Positions 18,776-28,851 are shown, numbered from the stretch's first letter. The stretch is 64,000 bases of DNA from Gloeocapsopsis sp. IPPAS B-1203 (GCF_002749975.1 NZ_PEIG01000001.1:372001-436000); one strand, 5' to 3'. Notes: generated by a model from the letters alone, not told the origin. Numbers and translations: made by a program.

Positions 18776-19597
18776 CTAAGCGATCGCACTTCTCACCTTC
18801 CGACTCAAAGGAATACACATCGGCGTTCCCGCAACCGGATCAGCAATAATCCGAGAATCCAAACCAAACACCTCACGCACCACCTCCTCTGTCATCACCT
18901 CTTGAGGAGTGCCATGCGCATAAATCCCCCCCTGCTTCAGCGCTACTAAATAATCTACATACCGACAAGCTTGATTCAGATCGTGCAACACCATCACCAA
19001 AGTTCTACCTTGCAGGTGATTCAACTCCTGCAATAAATCCAACACTTCAATTTGATGCGCCAAGTCCAAAAAAGTTGTCGGTTCATCTAATAGTAAAATT
19101 TCCGTATCCTGTGCCAACGCCATAGCAATCCAAGCACGTTGTCGTTGTCCACCAGATAGTGTATCAAGTTCGCGTTCGGCAAACTCTGTCATTGCTGTCG
19201 TTGCTAATGCTAACTCTACCAACCGCTCATCTTCTGGCGACCATTGCTGCAACCAACTTTGATATGGATATCGTCCGCAAGCGACTAAATCCTTTACTGT
19301 TAAACCTTCTGGCGCAACAGGTGATTGTGAAAGGATACCTAATTGCTTTGCAACTTGTTTAGTCGATAACTTAAAGACATCTTTGGCATCAAGGTAAACA
19401 GCCCCCGATCGCGGTTTGAGTAATCTTGCTAACCCTCGCAACAGAGTTGATTTACCACAGCCATTAGCACCCACTAAAGCGGTCATTTTCCCTTTGGGAA
19501 TTGCCAAATCTAAGTTTTTGATGATTGCTGCTTTATCATAAGCAAGCGTGAGACGCTGAGTTGATAGTCGGTTTGGTGAGGAAGCTTTCAAAGTCAT
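18776..19597 (-). CDS. Iron-siderophore/cobalamin-type ABC transporter ATP-binding protein
   Basis: The 273-residue ATPase has Walker [11 protein letters not shown]-loop QSP, signature [17 protein letters not shown], Walker [14 protein letters not shown] and switch His in VMVLHDLNQ. The sequence pattern [15 protein letters not shown] and [19 protein letters not shown] is characteristic of the FecE/FepC/FhuC group that energises import of ferric siderophores or vitamin B12. No permease or binding-protein gene is adjacent, so it is an orphan subunit here. The ATG at 19597 is preferred over the upstream TTG at 19606. Iron regulation would be expected, but no clear Fur box was recognised. Confidence 0.92.
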   Translation of the reverse strand: MTLKASSPNRLSTQRLTLAYDKAAIIKNLDLAIPKGKMTALVGANGCGKSTLLRGLARLLKPRSGAVYLDAKDVFKLSTKQVAKQLGILSQSPVAPEGLTVKDLVACGRYPYQSWLQQWSPEDERLVELALATTAMTEFAERELDTLSGGQRQRAWIAMALAQDTEILLLDEPTTFLDLAHQIEVLDLLQELNHLQGRTLVMVLHDLNQACRYVDYLVALKQGGIYAHGTPQEVMTEEVVREVFGLDSRIIADPVAGTPMCIPLSRKVRSAIA

Positions 19598-19934
19598 CTT
19601 TTGCAATTGAACACCAATAAAGCGTTGTCGGAGTACAAATCACTAATCTTGCGGTTAATTCTTCACAATGTCACTACACATTCAACTTCCAAGAAATCCT
19701 GAGAAATCAATGCAAAAACGACACAGAGTTTATGTTTGATTCTCCGTGTCGCTATTGTGTGCGAGGAGTAACACTAAAGATTACTTTATACTTATTGCGA
19801 GTGATTATCAAGTTTTTGAGGAGCGATCGCGTTCTACGATTAGCAACTCTATTAAATTCTCAAATCTTCAGTACGATCAGTAACACCTTCAGGCAAAATA
19901 TCAAGAATGCTGTGAGCTAAAGAGCGTTAGTTCT
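19598..19934. other. Intergenic region between divergent genes
   Basis: A 62-codon frame (19732-19920) has no family similarity and no ribosome site and is regarded as chance. One HIP1 site lies near 19823. Both flanking genes point outward, so their promoters should be here, but none matches consensus well enough to mark. Confidence 0.3.
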
Positions 19935-21395
19935 ATGTCCTTTGCAAAAAAATCTCTCCAGCCACCGTGGTTTTGGCTAGGAATATTAGCAGTATTTCTG
20001 GTCTCTCTAGGTCTGCGGTTTTGGCAACTGAGTCGGTTTAACACCTTAGTATTTGATGAAGTTTACTACGCTATTTTTGCCAATAACTACCTAACTCGTA
20101 CTCAATTTTTTGACGGACACCCACCTTTAAGCAAATATATTATTGCTGTAGGAATGTGGATTGGCAGTCATCTTCCCGTTGGACAGGACACTGTAAATAG
20201 CCTCACGGGTTCTTTACGCTCTACGTGGAGTTATCGCTGGCTGAATGCGCTCACTGGGTCTTTTATTCCCTTAGTCATTGCCGGAATTGCTTACCAAATC
20301 AGTTATAGCCGTACCTATGCATTGATAGCAGCATTATTTACAGCGGCTGATGGCTTATTTTTAGTTGAGTCGCGCTATGCACTAAACAACGTTTACTTAG
20401 TGATTTTTGGACTATTAGGACACTTATGCTTTTTATTGGCATTAGAGCATAAGAAACGACGCCATGTATGGCTAACACTCGCTGGAATTGCTTTTGGGGC
20501 AACTATATCAGTAAAGTGGAATGGCTTATGGTTTTTATTGGGAGCTTATACTGTATGGATAGCTGGGTGGCTGAGTTGGCTATTTCCCAAACGCTACAGT
20601 AATTATCAAAGTCACTTTATTCGAGTTTCTTCGTCTTTAGTCAATCTTAGGCAAATCAAGCTTTGGCACGTTGTCTTTTATTTAGGCATTGTTCCAGTTG
20701 CTTTTTACAGTATTCAGTGGATTCCGCACCTACAATTGAATCCATCTCCTAACTTCTGGGAAGTACAGCAGAAAATTCTGTCTTACCATCAAAATATTGG
20801 TAGCGGCAGTGATGTCCATCCTTACTGTTCTTCTTGGCTCAGTTGGCTGTTCATGGTTAGACCTGTAGCTTATTTTTACCACATAGCTCAGTCTACAACA
20901 GCACCAATATCAATTGTGGGACCACCACTTCCCGCTAGCTATGCTCGCGTGATTTATGATGTTCATGCCATCGGAAATCCTATCTTATGGTGGCTGTCAA
21001 CGGTAGGAATTGTCACTCTGCTGTGGAGACTAGTAAGACGCTTTGTTGTCAATTGGATTCAGACTAAGCGATTATCAGAACGCACATCACCTACAGATAC
21101 TTGGATTGCGCTGTACTTAGTCATAAACTGGTTAGCCAATCTATTACCCTGGGTAAGAGTAACGCGCTGTACATTTATTTATCACTACATGGGCGCTTCA
21201 GTGTTTGCGGGACTGGCGATCGCCTGGCTAGTTGCTCGCTGGATACAAAGTTACTCTTTATTATTGCGGGCAGTTGCCATGACAATTATTTTCCTCATCT
21301 TGGCAGCCTTTGTCTTTTGGATGCCAATTTATCTTGGTTTACCATTAACTCCAGAAAGTTATCGATTACGAATGTTATCGCCCACATGGATTTAG
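19935..21395 (+). CDS. PMT-family (GT39-like) membrane glycosyltransferase
   Basis: This 486-residue polytopic protein has the PMT hallmark near the N-terminus: FNTLVFDEVYYAIFANNYL, with the acidic DE pair of the first periplasmic loop, then FFDGHPPLSKYIIAVG. Many membrane segments follow, with LTAADGLFLVESRYALNNVYL and a C-terminal HYMGASVFAGLAIAW. Bacterial members transfer mannose or another sugar from a polyprenyl-phosphate donor onto secreted proteins or lipids. Acceptor and sugar are unknown. It is followed by a GGGTAAT tandem repeat and a convergent trmB gene. Confidence 0.88.
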   Translation: MSFAKKSLQPPWFWLGILAVFLVSLGLRFWQLSRFNTLVFDEVYYAIFANNYLTRTQFFDGHPPLSKYIIAVGMWIGSHLPVGQDTVNSLTGSLRSTWSYRWLNALTGSFIPLVIAGIAYQISYSRTYALIAALFTAADGLFLVESRYALNNVYLVIFGLLGHLCFLLALEHKKRRHVWLTLAGIAFGATISVKWNGLWFLLGAYTVWIAGWLSWLFPKRYSNYQSHFIRVSSSLVNLRQIKLWHVVFYLGIVPVAFYSIQWIPHLQLNPSPNFWEVQQKILSYHQNIGSGSDVHPYCSSWLSWLFMVRPVAYFYHIAQSTTAPISIVGPPLPASYARVIYDVHAIGNPILWWLSTVGIVTLLWRLVRRFVVNWIQTKRLSERTSPTDTWIALYLVINWLANLLPWVRVTRCTFIYHYMGASVFAGLAIAWLVARWIQSYSLLLRAVAMTIIFLILAAFVFWMPIYLGLPLTPESYRLRMLSPTWI

Positions 21396-21428
21396 GTAAT
21401 GGGTAATGGGTAATGGGTAATGGGTAAT
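21395..21428. repeat. Tandem heptamer repeat (GGGTAAT)n
   Basis: Nearly five perfect GGGTAAT units occur directly after the glycosyltransferase stop codon. This is a typical cyanobacterial STRR located between convergent genes. Confidence 0.85.
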
Positions 21429-21446
21429 TAGCCAAAGTGCCACTCA

Positions 21447-22082
21447 TCACTCCTCATCTTTGACAAACATTGCCCGATACACAGGTTTTCCTTGCGATAG
21501 GGTTGACTTTTCTCTTTCCGTGTGTATTGGCAAAGGATTTTCGGCTAACCACTGCGTTCCTTGGCGATGGAAAGCGGGATGTGCACTAAAGCGATCGCAC
21601 ATCTCCTCAGCAACTGCTTCAATATCCGATTGCAAGAAAACAATACCGCCAGATGCTAGATGCTTTGCCAATTCTTCTACTAATTCTGGTTGCACAACTC
21701 GCCGTTTGGCGTGGCGATGTTTAAACCAAGGATCGGGAAATTGAATTGTAACTCGCTGTAATGTATTGGCAGGCAAATTACTCAAAAGCGGCGCGAGAGA
21801 ATTATTTGCATTACAAAACAAATAATGTAAATTTGGTATTGCTAACTTATCGCGCAAATAATTTGCTTCTTGAACAAGCGGTTCGCGAATTTCTAATCCT
21901 AAGAAATTCCAGTTTTGCTGATTTATTGCCATCTCAAGCAAAAATTTTCCCTTACCACAGCCAATATCTAAGTGTAGGGGCTGAGTCAAATTAACATAGA
22001 CTTTCTCCCAATCTAAAGCATGAACTGGCGTTTGATACTTCTGCGATAATGGATTGACGTGTTGTCGAACTCGGAGTGCCAA
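21447..22082 (-). CDS. trmB: tRNA (guanine-N7-)-methyltransferase
   Basis: This SAM-dependent enzyme forms m7G46 in tRNA. The 211-residue protein has the TrmB Rossmann core LHLDIGCGKGKFLLEMA, the GLEIREPLV strand and the signature VTIQFPDPWFKHRHAKRRVVQPELVEEL, in which PDPWxKxRHxKRR is diagnostic. It ends with SDIEAVAEEM and TEREKSTLSQGKPVYRAMF. The length is normal for the family. Confidence 0.96.
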   Translation of the reverse strand: MALRVRQHVNPLSQKYQTPVHALDWEKVYVNLTQPLHLDIGCGKGKFLLEMAINQQNWNFLGLEIREPLVQEANYLRDKLAIPNLHYLFCNANNSLAPLLSNLPANTLQRVTIQFPDPWFKHRHAKRRVVQPELVEELAKHLASGGIVFLQSDIEAVAEEMCDRFSAHPAFHRQGTQWLAENPLPIHTEREKSTLSQGKPVYRAMFVKDEE

Positions 22083-22255
22083 TGTTTACCCTCCTGATTG
22101 CGTTTTGGATGGATGAAAGCCTCTGTCAGTCAGTTTACCGAATGATTTACTTTGTCGTGACTTACGAATAACGGATAACTTTGTTATGCGGGGCTAAAAA
22201 CCGTTTTACAATTAGCTAATTGCTAATCGCTAATCGCTCAGTACTCTCTCTAGTC

Positions 22256-23355
22256 ATGACTTTAAATTTTCGCTTTGCTGTAGTTAGCGACTTACACATT
22301 GCTCTTCCTCACACCGTCTGGAGTCATCCTAGTCGATTTCACATGGTGGAAGTCAGTATTCCCGCTTTAGAAATTGTCTTTGAGCATTTAAAACAACAGC
22401 AACTTGATTTTCTGTTACTTCCTGGCGATTTAACTCAAGATGGAGAACCAGATAATCATGCTTGGCTACAACAGCGATTAGCTCAGTTACCTTTTCCAGT
22501 GTATGCGATTCCTGGCAACCATGATTTTGAGACGAAAATTCCAGGTAAACAAGCGATCGCAGCCACTGATTTCCCTCGATATTACCGTAAGTTCGGTTAT
22601 GAAACTACACAAGAGCTTTACTATACTCAGCAAGTACTACCTGGGTTAAGACTTATTGGCTTAAACTCCAATTACTTTAATGCGCAAGGAAAACTTGTCG
22701 GGCGATTGGATAGCAACCAACTCAAGTGGTTACATCAGGTACTTGAGCAAGCAGCAGAAGATGTTGTGTTGGTTATGGTGCATCATAACGTGATTGAACA
22801 TATACCGCATCAATCACGCCATCAACTCGGTCAGCGATATATGTTAGAAAACGCGCCAGAGTTATTACAACTCCTCAAAATTTTGGCGTACAGTTGGTTT
22901 TTACAGGACATTTACACGTTCAAGATGTCGCGCAGTGGCAGAATATATACGAAATTACAACAGGTTCGCTTGTCAGTTATCCTCACCCTTACCGGATCAT
23001 TCAGTTTCACCAAGATGACTCAGGACAAAATTGGTTAAAAATTGAGTCGCATCGCGTAGAAGCTGTTCCTGATGTCCCACAACTGCAACAAATGTCACGT
23101 CAGTGGATCGGCGATCGCAGTTTTCCTTTTATGCTCCATCTATTGACTCAACCACCTTTGAACTTACCGCAAACAGAAGCAGAAAAACTTGCTCCTCATT
23201 TACGCTATTTTTGGGCAGATATTGCGGCTGGAGATGCTTTATTTGAATTTCCTGATTTTCCCTTGTCTGCACAACGTTATTTTGCCAAATTTGGGGCGAT
23301 CGCATCTAATGGCAAACTACTATTAATTGATAACAACACAACCCTAAGACTGTGA
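22256..23355 (+). pseudogene. Calcineurin-like metallophosphoesterase interrupted by a -1 frameshift
   Basis: The first frame (from ATG 22256) contains VVSDLH, LLPGDLTQDGEPDN, AIPGNHDFE and VMVHHNVIEH, the successive metal-ligand motifs of class III cyclic-nucleotide-type phosphodiesterases. The family's last metal motif, GHLH (VFTGHLHVQD), is in the -1 frame, which continues uninterrupted to 23355. The switch falls at the run AAAATTTT (22876-22885); one missing base there would restore LL-K-F-G-V-Q-LVFTGHLH. Either a true inactivating indel or a homopolymer sequence error explains it; no classical slippery heptamer is in phase. Translated as read, the 5' part ends at 23038 without the GHxH motif. 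Confidence 0.85.
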
Positions 23356-23436
23356 AGCTATGGCAAGATAGAATGCTAGTGGTTAGTGGCTAGTGACTAG
23401 TCACCTCGATGATTTGGTCATTAACCAAACTTTCTA

Positions 23437-24645
23437 TTACGGTTGGCGACAAATCGCAAACACTGATGTGTAGCCATGCAGAAAGGTACTACCACCCACA
23501 GGACCAATTTCTCCATTACAGAAAAAACCTCCCATTGATACATTTGGCATATAGCTGCTAAATAGCTGAGAATCAAAGTTAGGTTTCCCGTAGAGCATTT
23601 CTCCTCGTCCCAAACAAGAAAACATTAACGCCCCAGCAGGTGATAAATCAGGATGAGTTTGTATGTATCGTTGTAGCAACCATTCCAAATCATCAGCAGA
23701 AGTTTCAGCATCGCGCAAGTGAAACTGAATTCGTTGTCCAGGGCGAACTAAATCAGCTACAGCGATCGCCCCAACTTTAGGATCGACTCCTAATAAATTC
23801 CGAATCAAAAAGTCTCCTTGTTCTAAACTCTGCTTAAACTCGTCGCGCACAACTCCAATAAATAAGGAGTGTTCTGCTAATTGCCGATCTGAATCATTTA
23901 AGCTAGAAATTAAATCGCGTAACACTTCTAACGGTGGTTGTTCTTCTAAAGCAAGTAAAATATTACGTTCAGAGGCGCTAACGCGGTAAGGTTCGCCAAT
24001 AGGTCGGCATCCTTGTGCCACAATTGTATCCAAAATAATATTGCCACTTAAGGCAACGCCCACTGTTCCTGAACGATATAAAGTTTCGTTGCACAACAAG
24101 CCAATTCGCCCAGGAACTTGACTACCACTTGCTAATCCGCCTACTGTAATTGAACCAGGATAGGCATAATCTATCCCTTGCAATAAATCGCTAACTCCTG
24201 AAGCAAAAGGATCAGATAGTAAAATAAACTGAGGTTGTTCAGCTGGTGAGACACCAAATAAATCGACCCATGCTGTAGGAGGACTATCAGGATCGGGAAA
24301 TTGCTCAGCGACAACGTGAAAAGGTTTGATTGCAACGCCTGGTAAGTGTGCCAAAGTCAGGCTTAGTGCTGGTATACCCTCAAATTCCTGCACAGATCCT
24401 TGCTGGTTCATCCCAATAATACCACCGCCACCACAACCAATCAGAACTTCAACGTCGGGTAGCTTTTCTTGTAATAAAGGAAGCAGGCGGGGATACTCAC
24501 TAGTAAAGGCAGCAGAAATAAAAATTAATCCAAGATCTGCTGGTAACTGTAACAGTGTAGAAGCTTTTTCTACAACTTCTGCAACAGCGGCTTCTAATGA
24601 AGCACGAGTTGATACGGCGTTTGCCCACTGCATGAAGTCTGCCAT
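23437..24645 (-). CDS. FIST domain (FIST_N + FIST_C) signalling protein
   Basis: The 402-residue protein has an N-terminal FIST domain (DLGLIFISAAFTSEYPRLLPLLQEKLPDVEVLIGCGGGGIIG, with the SITVGGLASG segment) and a C-terminal FIST_C domain (ALMFSCLGRGEMLYGKPNFDSQLFSSYMPNVSMGGFFCNGEIGPVGG). Both are typical for the family. FIST proteins are predicted small-ligand sensors, perhaps for amino acids, often coupled to signal transduction domains; here the domains stand alone. It is a single gene. Confidence 0.9.
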   Translation of the reverse strand: MADFMQWANAVSTRASLEAAVAEVVEKASTLLQLPADLGLIFISAAFTSEYPRLLPLLQEKLPDVEVLIGCGGGGIIGMNQQGSVQEFEGIPALSLTLAHLPGVAIKPFHVVAEQFPDPDSPPTAWVDLFGVSPAEQPQFILLSDPFASGVSDLLQGIDYAYPGSITVGGLASGSQVPGRIGLLCNETLYRSGTVGVALSGNIILDTIVAQGCRPIGEPYRVSASERNILLALEEQPPLEVLRDLISSLNDSDRQLAEHSLFIGVVRDEFKQSLEQGDFLIRNLLGVDPKVGAIAVADLVRPGQRIQFHLRDAETSADDLEWLLQRYIQTHPDLSPAGALMFSCLGRGEMLYGKPNFDSQLFSSYMPNVSMGGFFCNGEIGPVGGSTFLHGYTSVFAICRQP

Positions 24646-24759
24646 AAGTTATACCATCACTCCTCTTCTAGGCTGAGGTCTTTTCTATTTTCGGTGTTAA
24701 TAGGGAATAAAAGCATCTAACTGAAGTTAATTTAGCTAACGATTGGTCTAGAAGTGACT

Positions 24760-24845
24760 AGTGGAAGAGTGATTAGTTTTGAGTTTTGAAGTTTGAGTTT
24801 TGAGTTAAAAGAATTGTCATAACTCACAACTCCCCATCCTCCAGC
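24760..24845. repeat. GTTTTGAGT-type low-complexity repeat
   Basis: GTTTTGAGTTTTGAAGTTTGAGTTTTGAG is followed by ATAACTCACAACTCCCCATCC, the same layout as at 13160-13275. It is non-coding and lies between the FIST and wecB genes. Confidence 0.5.
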
Positions 24846-24861
24846 CCTAAACAACGCCTAT

Positions 24862-25965
24862 CTATCTAAAATAGTCTGTGACGATTTGTAAGATTCTTTC
24901 AGCTGCATGACCGTCACCGAAAGGGTTGATTGCGGTTGCCATCGTTTGATAAGCTTCTGCGTTATTTAATAATACGCTGGCTGCAGTAAATATTTGTTCT
25001 GGGTCAGTTCCGACTAGTTTAGCAGTACCTGCCGCGATCGCTTCTGGTCTTTCGGTTGTTTCGCGCAATACTAATACTGGTTTTCCTAAAGAAGGTGCTT
25101 CTTCTTGTAATCCACCTGAATCAGTCAGTAGTAAGTGCGATCGCCCAATTGCACCAACCAATTCTGCATAATCCAATGGTTCTGTTAAAAATATGCGAGA
25201 GTGGTGACTCAACGCCGCTTGCAACGGTTCTCTCACAATTGGATTGCGATGCAGGGGTAAAAGCAAAGCTGTATCTGGACACTGATCTAAGATTTGTAAA
25301 AATCCTTCAGCAATCTGGAGGAGGGGTTCTCCCCAATTTTCGCGTCGATGCACTGTTGCCAACAAAACACGGTATTTTTCCCAGTCTAAACCAGGGACAT
25401 CACATGCAGGTTGACGCTGAGCAACTGATAGCAAAGCATCGATCACAGTATTACCTGTTTGATGAATTTTTCCTAATACTCCTGAACGTTGCAAATTTTG
25501 CACAGCAAGCGTTGTAGGGGCAAAATGCAATTGTGTCAGCTGTGATATTAAACGACGATTTGCTTCTTCTGGATAAGGGTTTAAGACATCATCTGTCCGC
25601 AATCCTGCTTCTACATGACCTACAGGAATTTTTTGATAAAACGCTGCTAATGCAGCAGCAAAAGCAGTCGTCGTATCTCCTTGAACTAAAACTAACTGAG
25701 GTTGGAGTTGCTTGAACAAGCTTTCTAATCCCTGTAAGCTGCGACATGTAATATCCGTGAGAGTTTGCTTTGGCTGCATAATTTCTAAATTTTGGTTCGC
25801 TTCCAAGTCAAATAACTGCATGACTTGTGCCACCATCTCAATATGTTGACCTGTTAAAATTACCTGCGTGTCAAAGAGGGGCGATCGCCTAAAGACTTGA
25901 ATCACCGGAGCCATTTTAATTGCTTCCGGTCGCGTACCTAAAATAATGCAGACTTGCTTTGCCAT
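24862..25965 (-). CDS. wecB: UDP-N-acetylglucosamine 2-epimerase (non-hydrolysing)
   Basis: This enzyme interconverts UDP-GlcNAc and UDP-ManNAc for surface polysaccharide synthesis. The 367-residue GT-B fold protein has the N-terminal CIILGTRPEAIKMAPVI, the active-site region GHVEAGLRTDDVLNPYPEEANRRLISQLT, TVHRRENWGEPL, and the C-terminal DSGGLQEEAPSLGKPVLVLRETTERPEA that binds the uracil-diphosphate. All catalytic elements and the length are standard. No other polysaccharide gene is adjacent. Confidence 0.96.
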   Translation of the reverse strand: MAKQVCIILGTRPEAIKMAPVIQVFRRSPLFDTQVILTGQHIEMVAQVMQLFDLEANQNLEIMQPKQTLTDITCRSLQGLESLFKQLQPQLVLVQGDTTTAFAAALAAFYQKIPVGHVEAGLRTDDVLNPYPEEANRRLISQLTQLHFAPTTLAVQNLQRSGVLGKIHQTGNTVIDALLSVAQRQPACDVPGLDWEKYRVLLATVHRRENWGEPLLQIAEGFLQILDQCPDTALLLPLHRNPIVREPLQAALSHHSRIFLTEPLDYAELVGAIGRSHLLLTDSGGLQEEAPSLGKPVLVLRETTERPEAIAAGTAKLVGTDPEQIFTAASVLLNNAEAYQTMATAINPFGDGHAAERILQIVTDYFR

Positions 25966-26170
25966 GTGCTCAGGACTTATGACTGAAGTTAGAGAAAAAC
26001 TTTCTCCTGATATATGTTCTCTTATCTTCTGTATCCTGACACGATTTTGGATGAGGTTGGGTAATATAGCAAGGTTCAGAGATCAGTGTTAGAAGGTTAG
26101 AAGTTAGCACTTAGCAATGACTCTAAGTTCTTGTATAGTTAATCAGAAAGCTATTACAATTCTTGGCATG

Positions 26171-26193
26171 AAAAAACCCGGCTTTTACCGGGC
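26171..26193 (-). terminator. Rho-independent terminator
   Basis: Read on the minus strand, a GC-rich stem CCCGG/CCGGG with a short TAAAAG loop is followed by six T residues. It lies 68 bp downstream of the stop of the small membrane protein gene 26261-26635 and is correctly oriented for it. Confidence 0.85.
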
Positions 26194-26260
26194 AGATCCA
26201 CTGTCATTGCGGATAGTGACTATAAAACTACTTTGCAAATATCCGCTATCCCAGCGCTCC

Positions 26261-26635
26261 TTATTGCTTCAGTTCGCAAGTTAATGGACAAGCCGCGTAG
26301 ACCGAAGTATGTAGGGTGTCTGCCTCGCCGTGTAGCCAGTTTAGCCAGCTAACTTCTTTTGGATGAATGCCTTTGAGTGTCAGTATGCCAGCACCAACCA
26401 CTACTGCTAATACATTGATGGTAATGATGCTACCAACGACTAATAAAACTGCACTAACTGGTATCACTGATTGCAGCACAATTGATAGTAGCGAACCAAA
26501 TGTTGCCATCAAAACAACAAGGGGAAACCCTACGACTAATAAGCAAACTGCCAGTGTAAAAGTCCAGATTAAAAAGCTTTTGAGCATAAAGAAATAATAA
26601 GTCTTTTTTAGACTGGAGCTTTGAGCTAGAGCCAT
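26261..26635 (-). CDS. Small hypothetical membrane protein
   Basis: The 124-residue protein has two or three hydrophobic spans: FLIWTFTLAVCLLVVGFPLVVLMATFGSLLSIVL and VSAVLLVVGSIITINVLAVVVGAGILTL. A polar C-terminus follows with two Cys (CPLTCELKQ). A near-consensus ribosome site (GTGGAGGAGAAATC before the ATG) and a dedicated terminator downstream show a real, well-expressed single gene. I do not recognise a family. Confidence 0.7.
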   Translation of the reverse strand: MALAQSSSLKKTYYFFMLKSFLIWTFTLAVCLLVVGFPLVVLMATFGSLLSIVLQSVIPVSAVLLVVGSIITINVLAVVVGAGILTLKGIHPKEVSWLNWLHGEADTLHTSVYAACPLTCELKQ

Positions 26636-27442
26636 GATTTCTCCTCCACAGAGAATAAAAAAAGTGAATTAAGTAAAATTCTTGTTAACTAGTTTTATCT
26701 AGCTTATCTATTGAAATTTAGTATATAGAAACCAATGGTTAAAATGATCTTTTAGTTATTAAACTTTACAGTTGAGCAAATGTATTTATGAATACTCAAT
26801 TAAAGTTGTTGCATTTTGGATATTTATCATTAGTAATTACATTGGCATCTATCAATAGGTATAAAAGCTACAAGACCTTCTCTTTCGCGATCCCAAGCTA
26901 TATTACTTCATGTATGCCTGCCGAGGTTGCGCTATTCTCACAATAATTTCTTGAGAGCTACAATCAAGGCTTAACATTTCTTATAAATAAATACATTTTC
27001 TCTCATAATTCTTTTGGTTCAGATTTGAGTAAATTCGTTCTGAAAAACAGTGCTTTGCTGAGGGTATTGATGCCTCCGCTGTAATAGGGATTCATTAATT
27101 CTTTATTTATAAAAATGTCATTGCGATCTCAACTCAATAAAAAATTAACAAGTAGCACTAGAACAAATGTATAGGAGTACAAATACTTAGTATTAGAAAG
27201 CTTAAAAATATCATGCTTTCATTTTTTAGAGATTCTGTAACAAATCCATTACAAAATCAGATTGATAAATAGGTGCTTTATCAAGACAAGCAACAATGCA
27301 ATCGTGATGTCAAAACAATACACCTGATACAAAGCGTGGCAGTGAGGGAAAACTATAAACGAATGTCATTGCAGCCATTTGGTACAACAGGCTTGCAATG
27401 TCTCATTTGATTATTTAATCAGGTAGCCACAAGTATTAATAC
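26636..27442. other. Long AT-rich intergenic region upstream of pilT
   Basis: About 800 bp carry no gene I can support. A 52-codon ATG frame (26788-26946) lacks a ribosome site or family match. A weak hairpin GAAAGC/GCTTTC followed by ATTTTTT (27196-27227) could terminate a small transcript on the plus strand. The region is long enough to hide a small RNA or regulatory leader. Confidence 0.3.
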
Positions 27443-28693
27443 ATGACAGAATCACAGCGCCCACCAATTCCTGCTCCAGCGATTCCTCGCGTACCACCGA
27501 TGCCATTACCAAAGTCTAGAGTAGTAAATCATCCACCTACAGACATAACTGAGCTACAACCACAAACTGTTTTACAACTGAATACTCATATTCCTCACAA
27601 GTCTCAGCCAAGTACTGCGGCAACAAGTGCAACCCCAACATTAGAGCAACTAGTGCGAGAAGCTCACGAAAAAGGTATTTCAGACTTACACTTGGGTGTT
27701 GGCGAAGTTCCTCGTTTCCGCGAACGTGGAGAAATTATTGTGACCGATCATCCAAACATAGATGAAGCTACGTTTGCTAGCTGGCTTCAAGAAATTCTTA
27801 CCGAACAACAAATTGCACAATTTCACGAATATTTAGAATACGACGGTGCTACACAGTATGAAGGAGTAGTACGAGTACGAATTAACGTATTTATCTCGCT
27901 CAACGGTCCAGCAATGGTGCTGCGATTAATTCCCTTAAAAATTCTGACGTTAGAGCAACTGAGTTTACCACCCATTTTTCGAGATTTGTGTCACTATCAC
28001 AAGGGATTAATTTTAGTTACAGGACCAACGGGTTCGGGTAAGTCTACTACGCTCGCAGCAATGGTTGATTATATCAATCAAGAATTGCCTAAGCATATTA
28101 TCTCAATTGAAGATCCTGTAGAATTTGTGCATCAAAGTAGAAAATCGCTAATCAAGCAACGGGAAGTAGGCATTCACACGTTGAAATTTGACAACGCCTT
28201 GAAAGCATCATTGCGGGAAGATCCAGATATCATTCTCATTGGGGAGATGCGCGATCGCGAAACTGTTAATACTGCTTTAAAAGCTGCCCAAACTGGACAC
28301 CTTGTCTTTGGAACTTTGCACACAAATAGTGCAGTAAAAACAATTGAAAGAATTCTTAATCTTTACAACCCTGACGAGCAAGCTCCGATGCGAATTCAGG
28401 TTGCAGAATCTTTGGTTGCAGTTATTGCCCAAAGCCTCGTGAGGACAACTGACAACAAACGAGCGGCGATTCACGAAATTCTGATTAATACAGATGCTAT
28501 TAAAGATTATATTATGCGCAACGAGGTTGAAGAAATCGAGGCAATCATTCCACGCTGTAACTTTGAGGGCATGTGCACCATGAATCAATCAATTTATAAA
28601 CTATACGAAGAAGGAAGATTAACAGAAGAAACTGCTTTAGAGGCGTCACCCAAGCCAAACGAAATGGCGATGATTTTACGCGGTAGAGTATAA
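27443..28693 (+). CDS. pilT: Type IV pilus retraction ATPase (PilT-like)
   Basis: The 416-residue hexameric motor ATPase powers pilus disassembly and twitching or phototactic motility. A Pro-rich extension of about 65 residues precedes the PAS-like N-terminal domain (EAHEKGISDLHLGVGEVPRFR). Walker A GPTGSGKST is at about 194, Asp box ISIEDPVEF, Walker B DIILIGEMRD and His box GTLHTNSAVKTI. The C-terminal region HEILINTDAIKDYI follows, but the AIRNLIRE motif found in canonical PilT is not obvious: IMRNEVEEIEAII stands in its place. The N-terminal extension and length suggest one of the secondary cyanobacterial PilT paralogues. It is followed by a composite repeat and a KaiB-fold gene. Confidence 0.92.
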   Translation: MTESQRPPIPAPAIPRVPPMPLPKSRVVNHPPTDITELQPQTVLQLNTHIPHKSQPSTAATSATPTLEQLVREAHEKGISDLHLGVGEVPRFRERGEIIVTDHPNIDEATFASWLQEILTEQQIAQFHEYLEYDGATQYEGVVRVRINVFISLNGPAMVLRLIPLKILTLEQLSLPPIFRDLCHYHKGLILVTGPTGSGKSTTLAAMVDYINQELPKHIISIEDPVEFVHQSRKSLIKQREVGIHTLKFDNALKASLREDPDIILIGEMRDRETVNTALKAAQTGHLVFGTLHTNSAVKTIERILNLYNPDEQAPMRIQVAESLVAVIAQSLVRTTDNKRAAIHEILINTDAIKDYIMRNEVEEIEAIIPRCNFEGMCTMNQSIYKLYEEGRLTEETALEASPKPNEMAMILRGRV

Positions 28694-28845
28694 GAGGGGA
28701 GAGGAGTGAGTGATGAGTGACTAGTGACTAGTGGGAGAGTAGGAGTGTGGGAGTGTGGGAGAGATTTAATTATTATTGTTCTTTACTACCCGCCTACCCA
28801 ACTACTCAACTCCCTCCTACCCTCTGACCCCTGACTCCTAACTAC
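28694..28845. repeat. G-rich/C-rich composite repeat between pilT and the KaiB-fold gene
   Basis: AGTGGGAGAGTAGGAGTGTGGGAG units are followed by AGATTTAATTATTATTGTTCT and C-rich ACCCGCCTACCCAAC units. The central spacer is nearly identical to the one in the serA-prmA repeat (11715-11855), showing a shared ancestry and not just base composition. Confidence 0.7.
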
Positions 28846-28851
28846 AAACAA

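Noticed and set aside
19732-19920. 62-codon frame between the ABC ATPase and the glycosyltransferase
   Set aside because: No ribosome site, no similarity and strongly biased composition; regarded as chance.
21395-21428. Possible regulatory iteron array
   Set aside because: GGGTAAT heptamers lie between convergent genes and are of the general cyanobacterial STRR type seen at several other places.
22870-22900. Programmed -1 frameshift as explanation for the split phosphoesterase
   Set aside because: No X-XXY-YYZ heptamer is in phase and no following stem-loop is evident; an indel in AAAATTTT is simpler.
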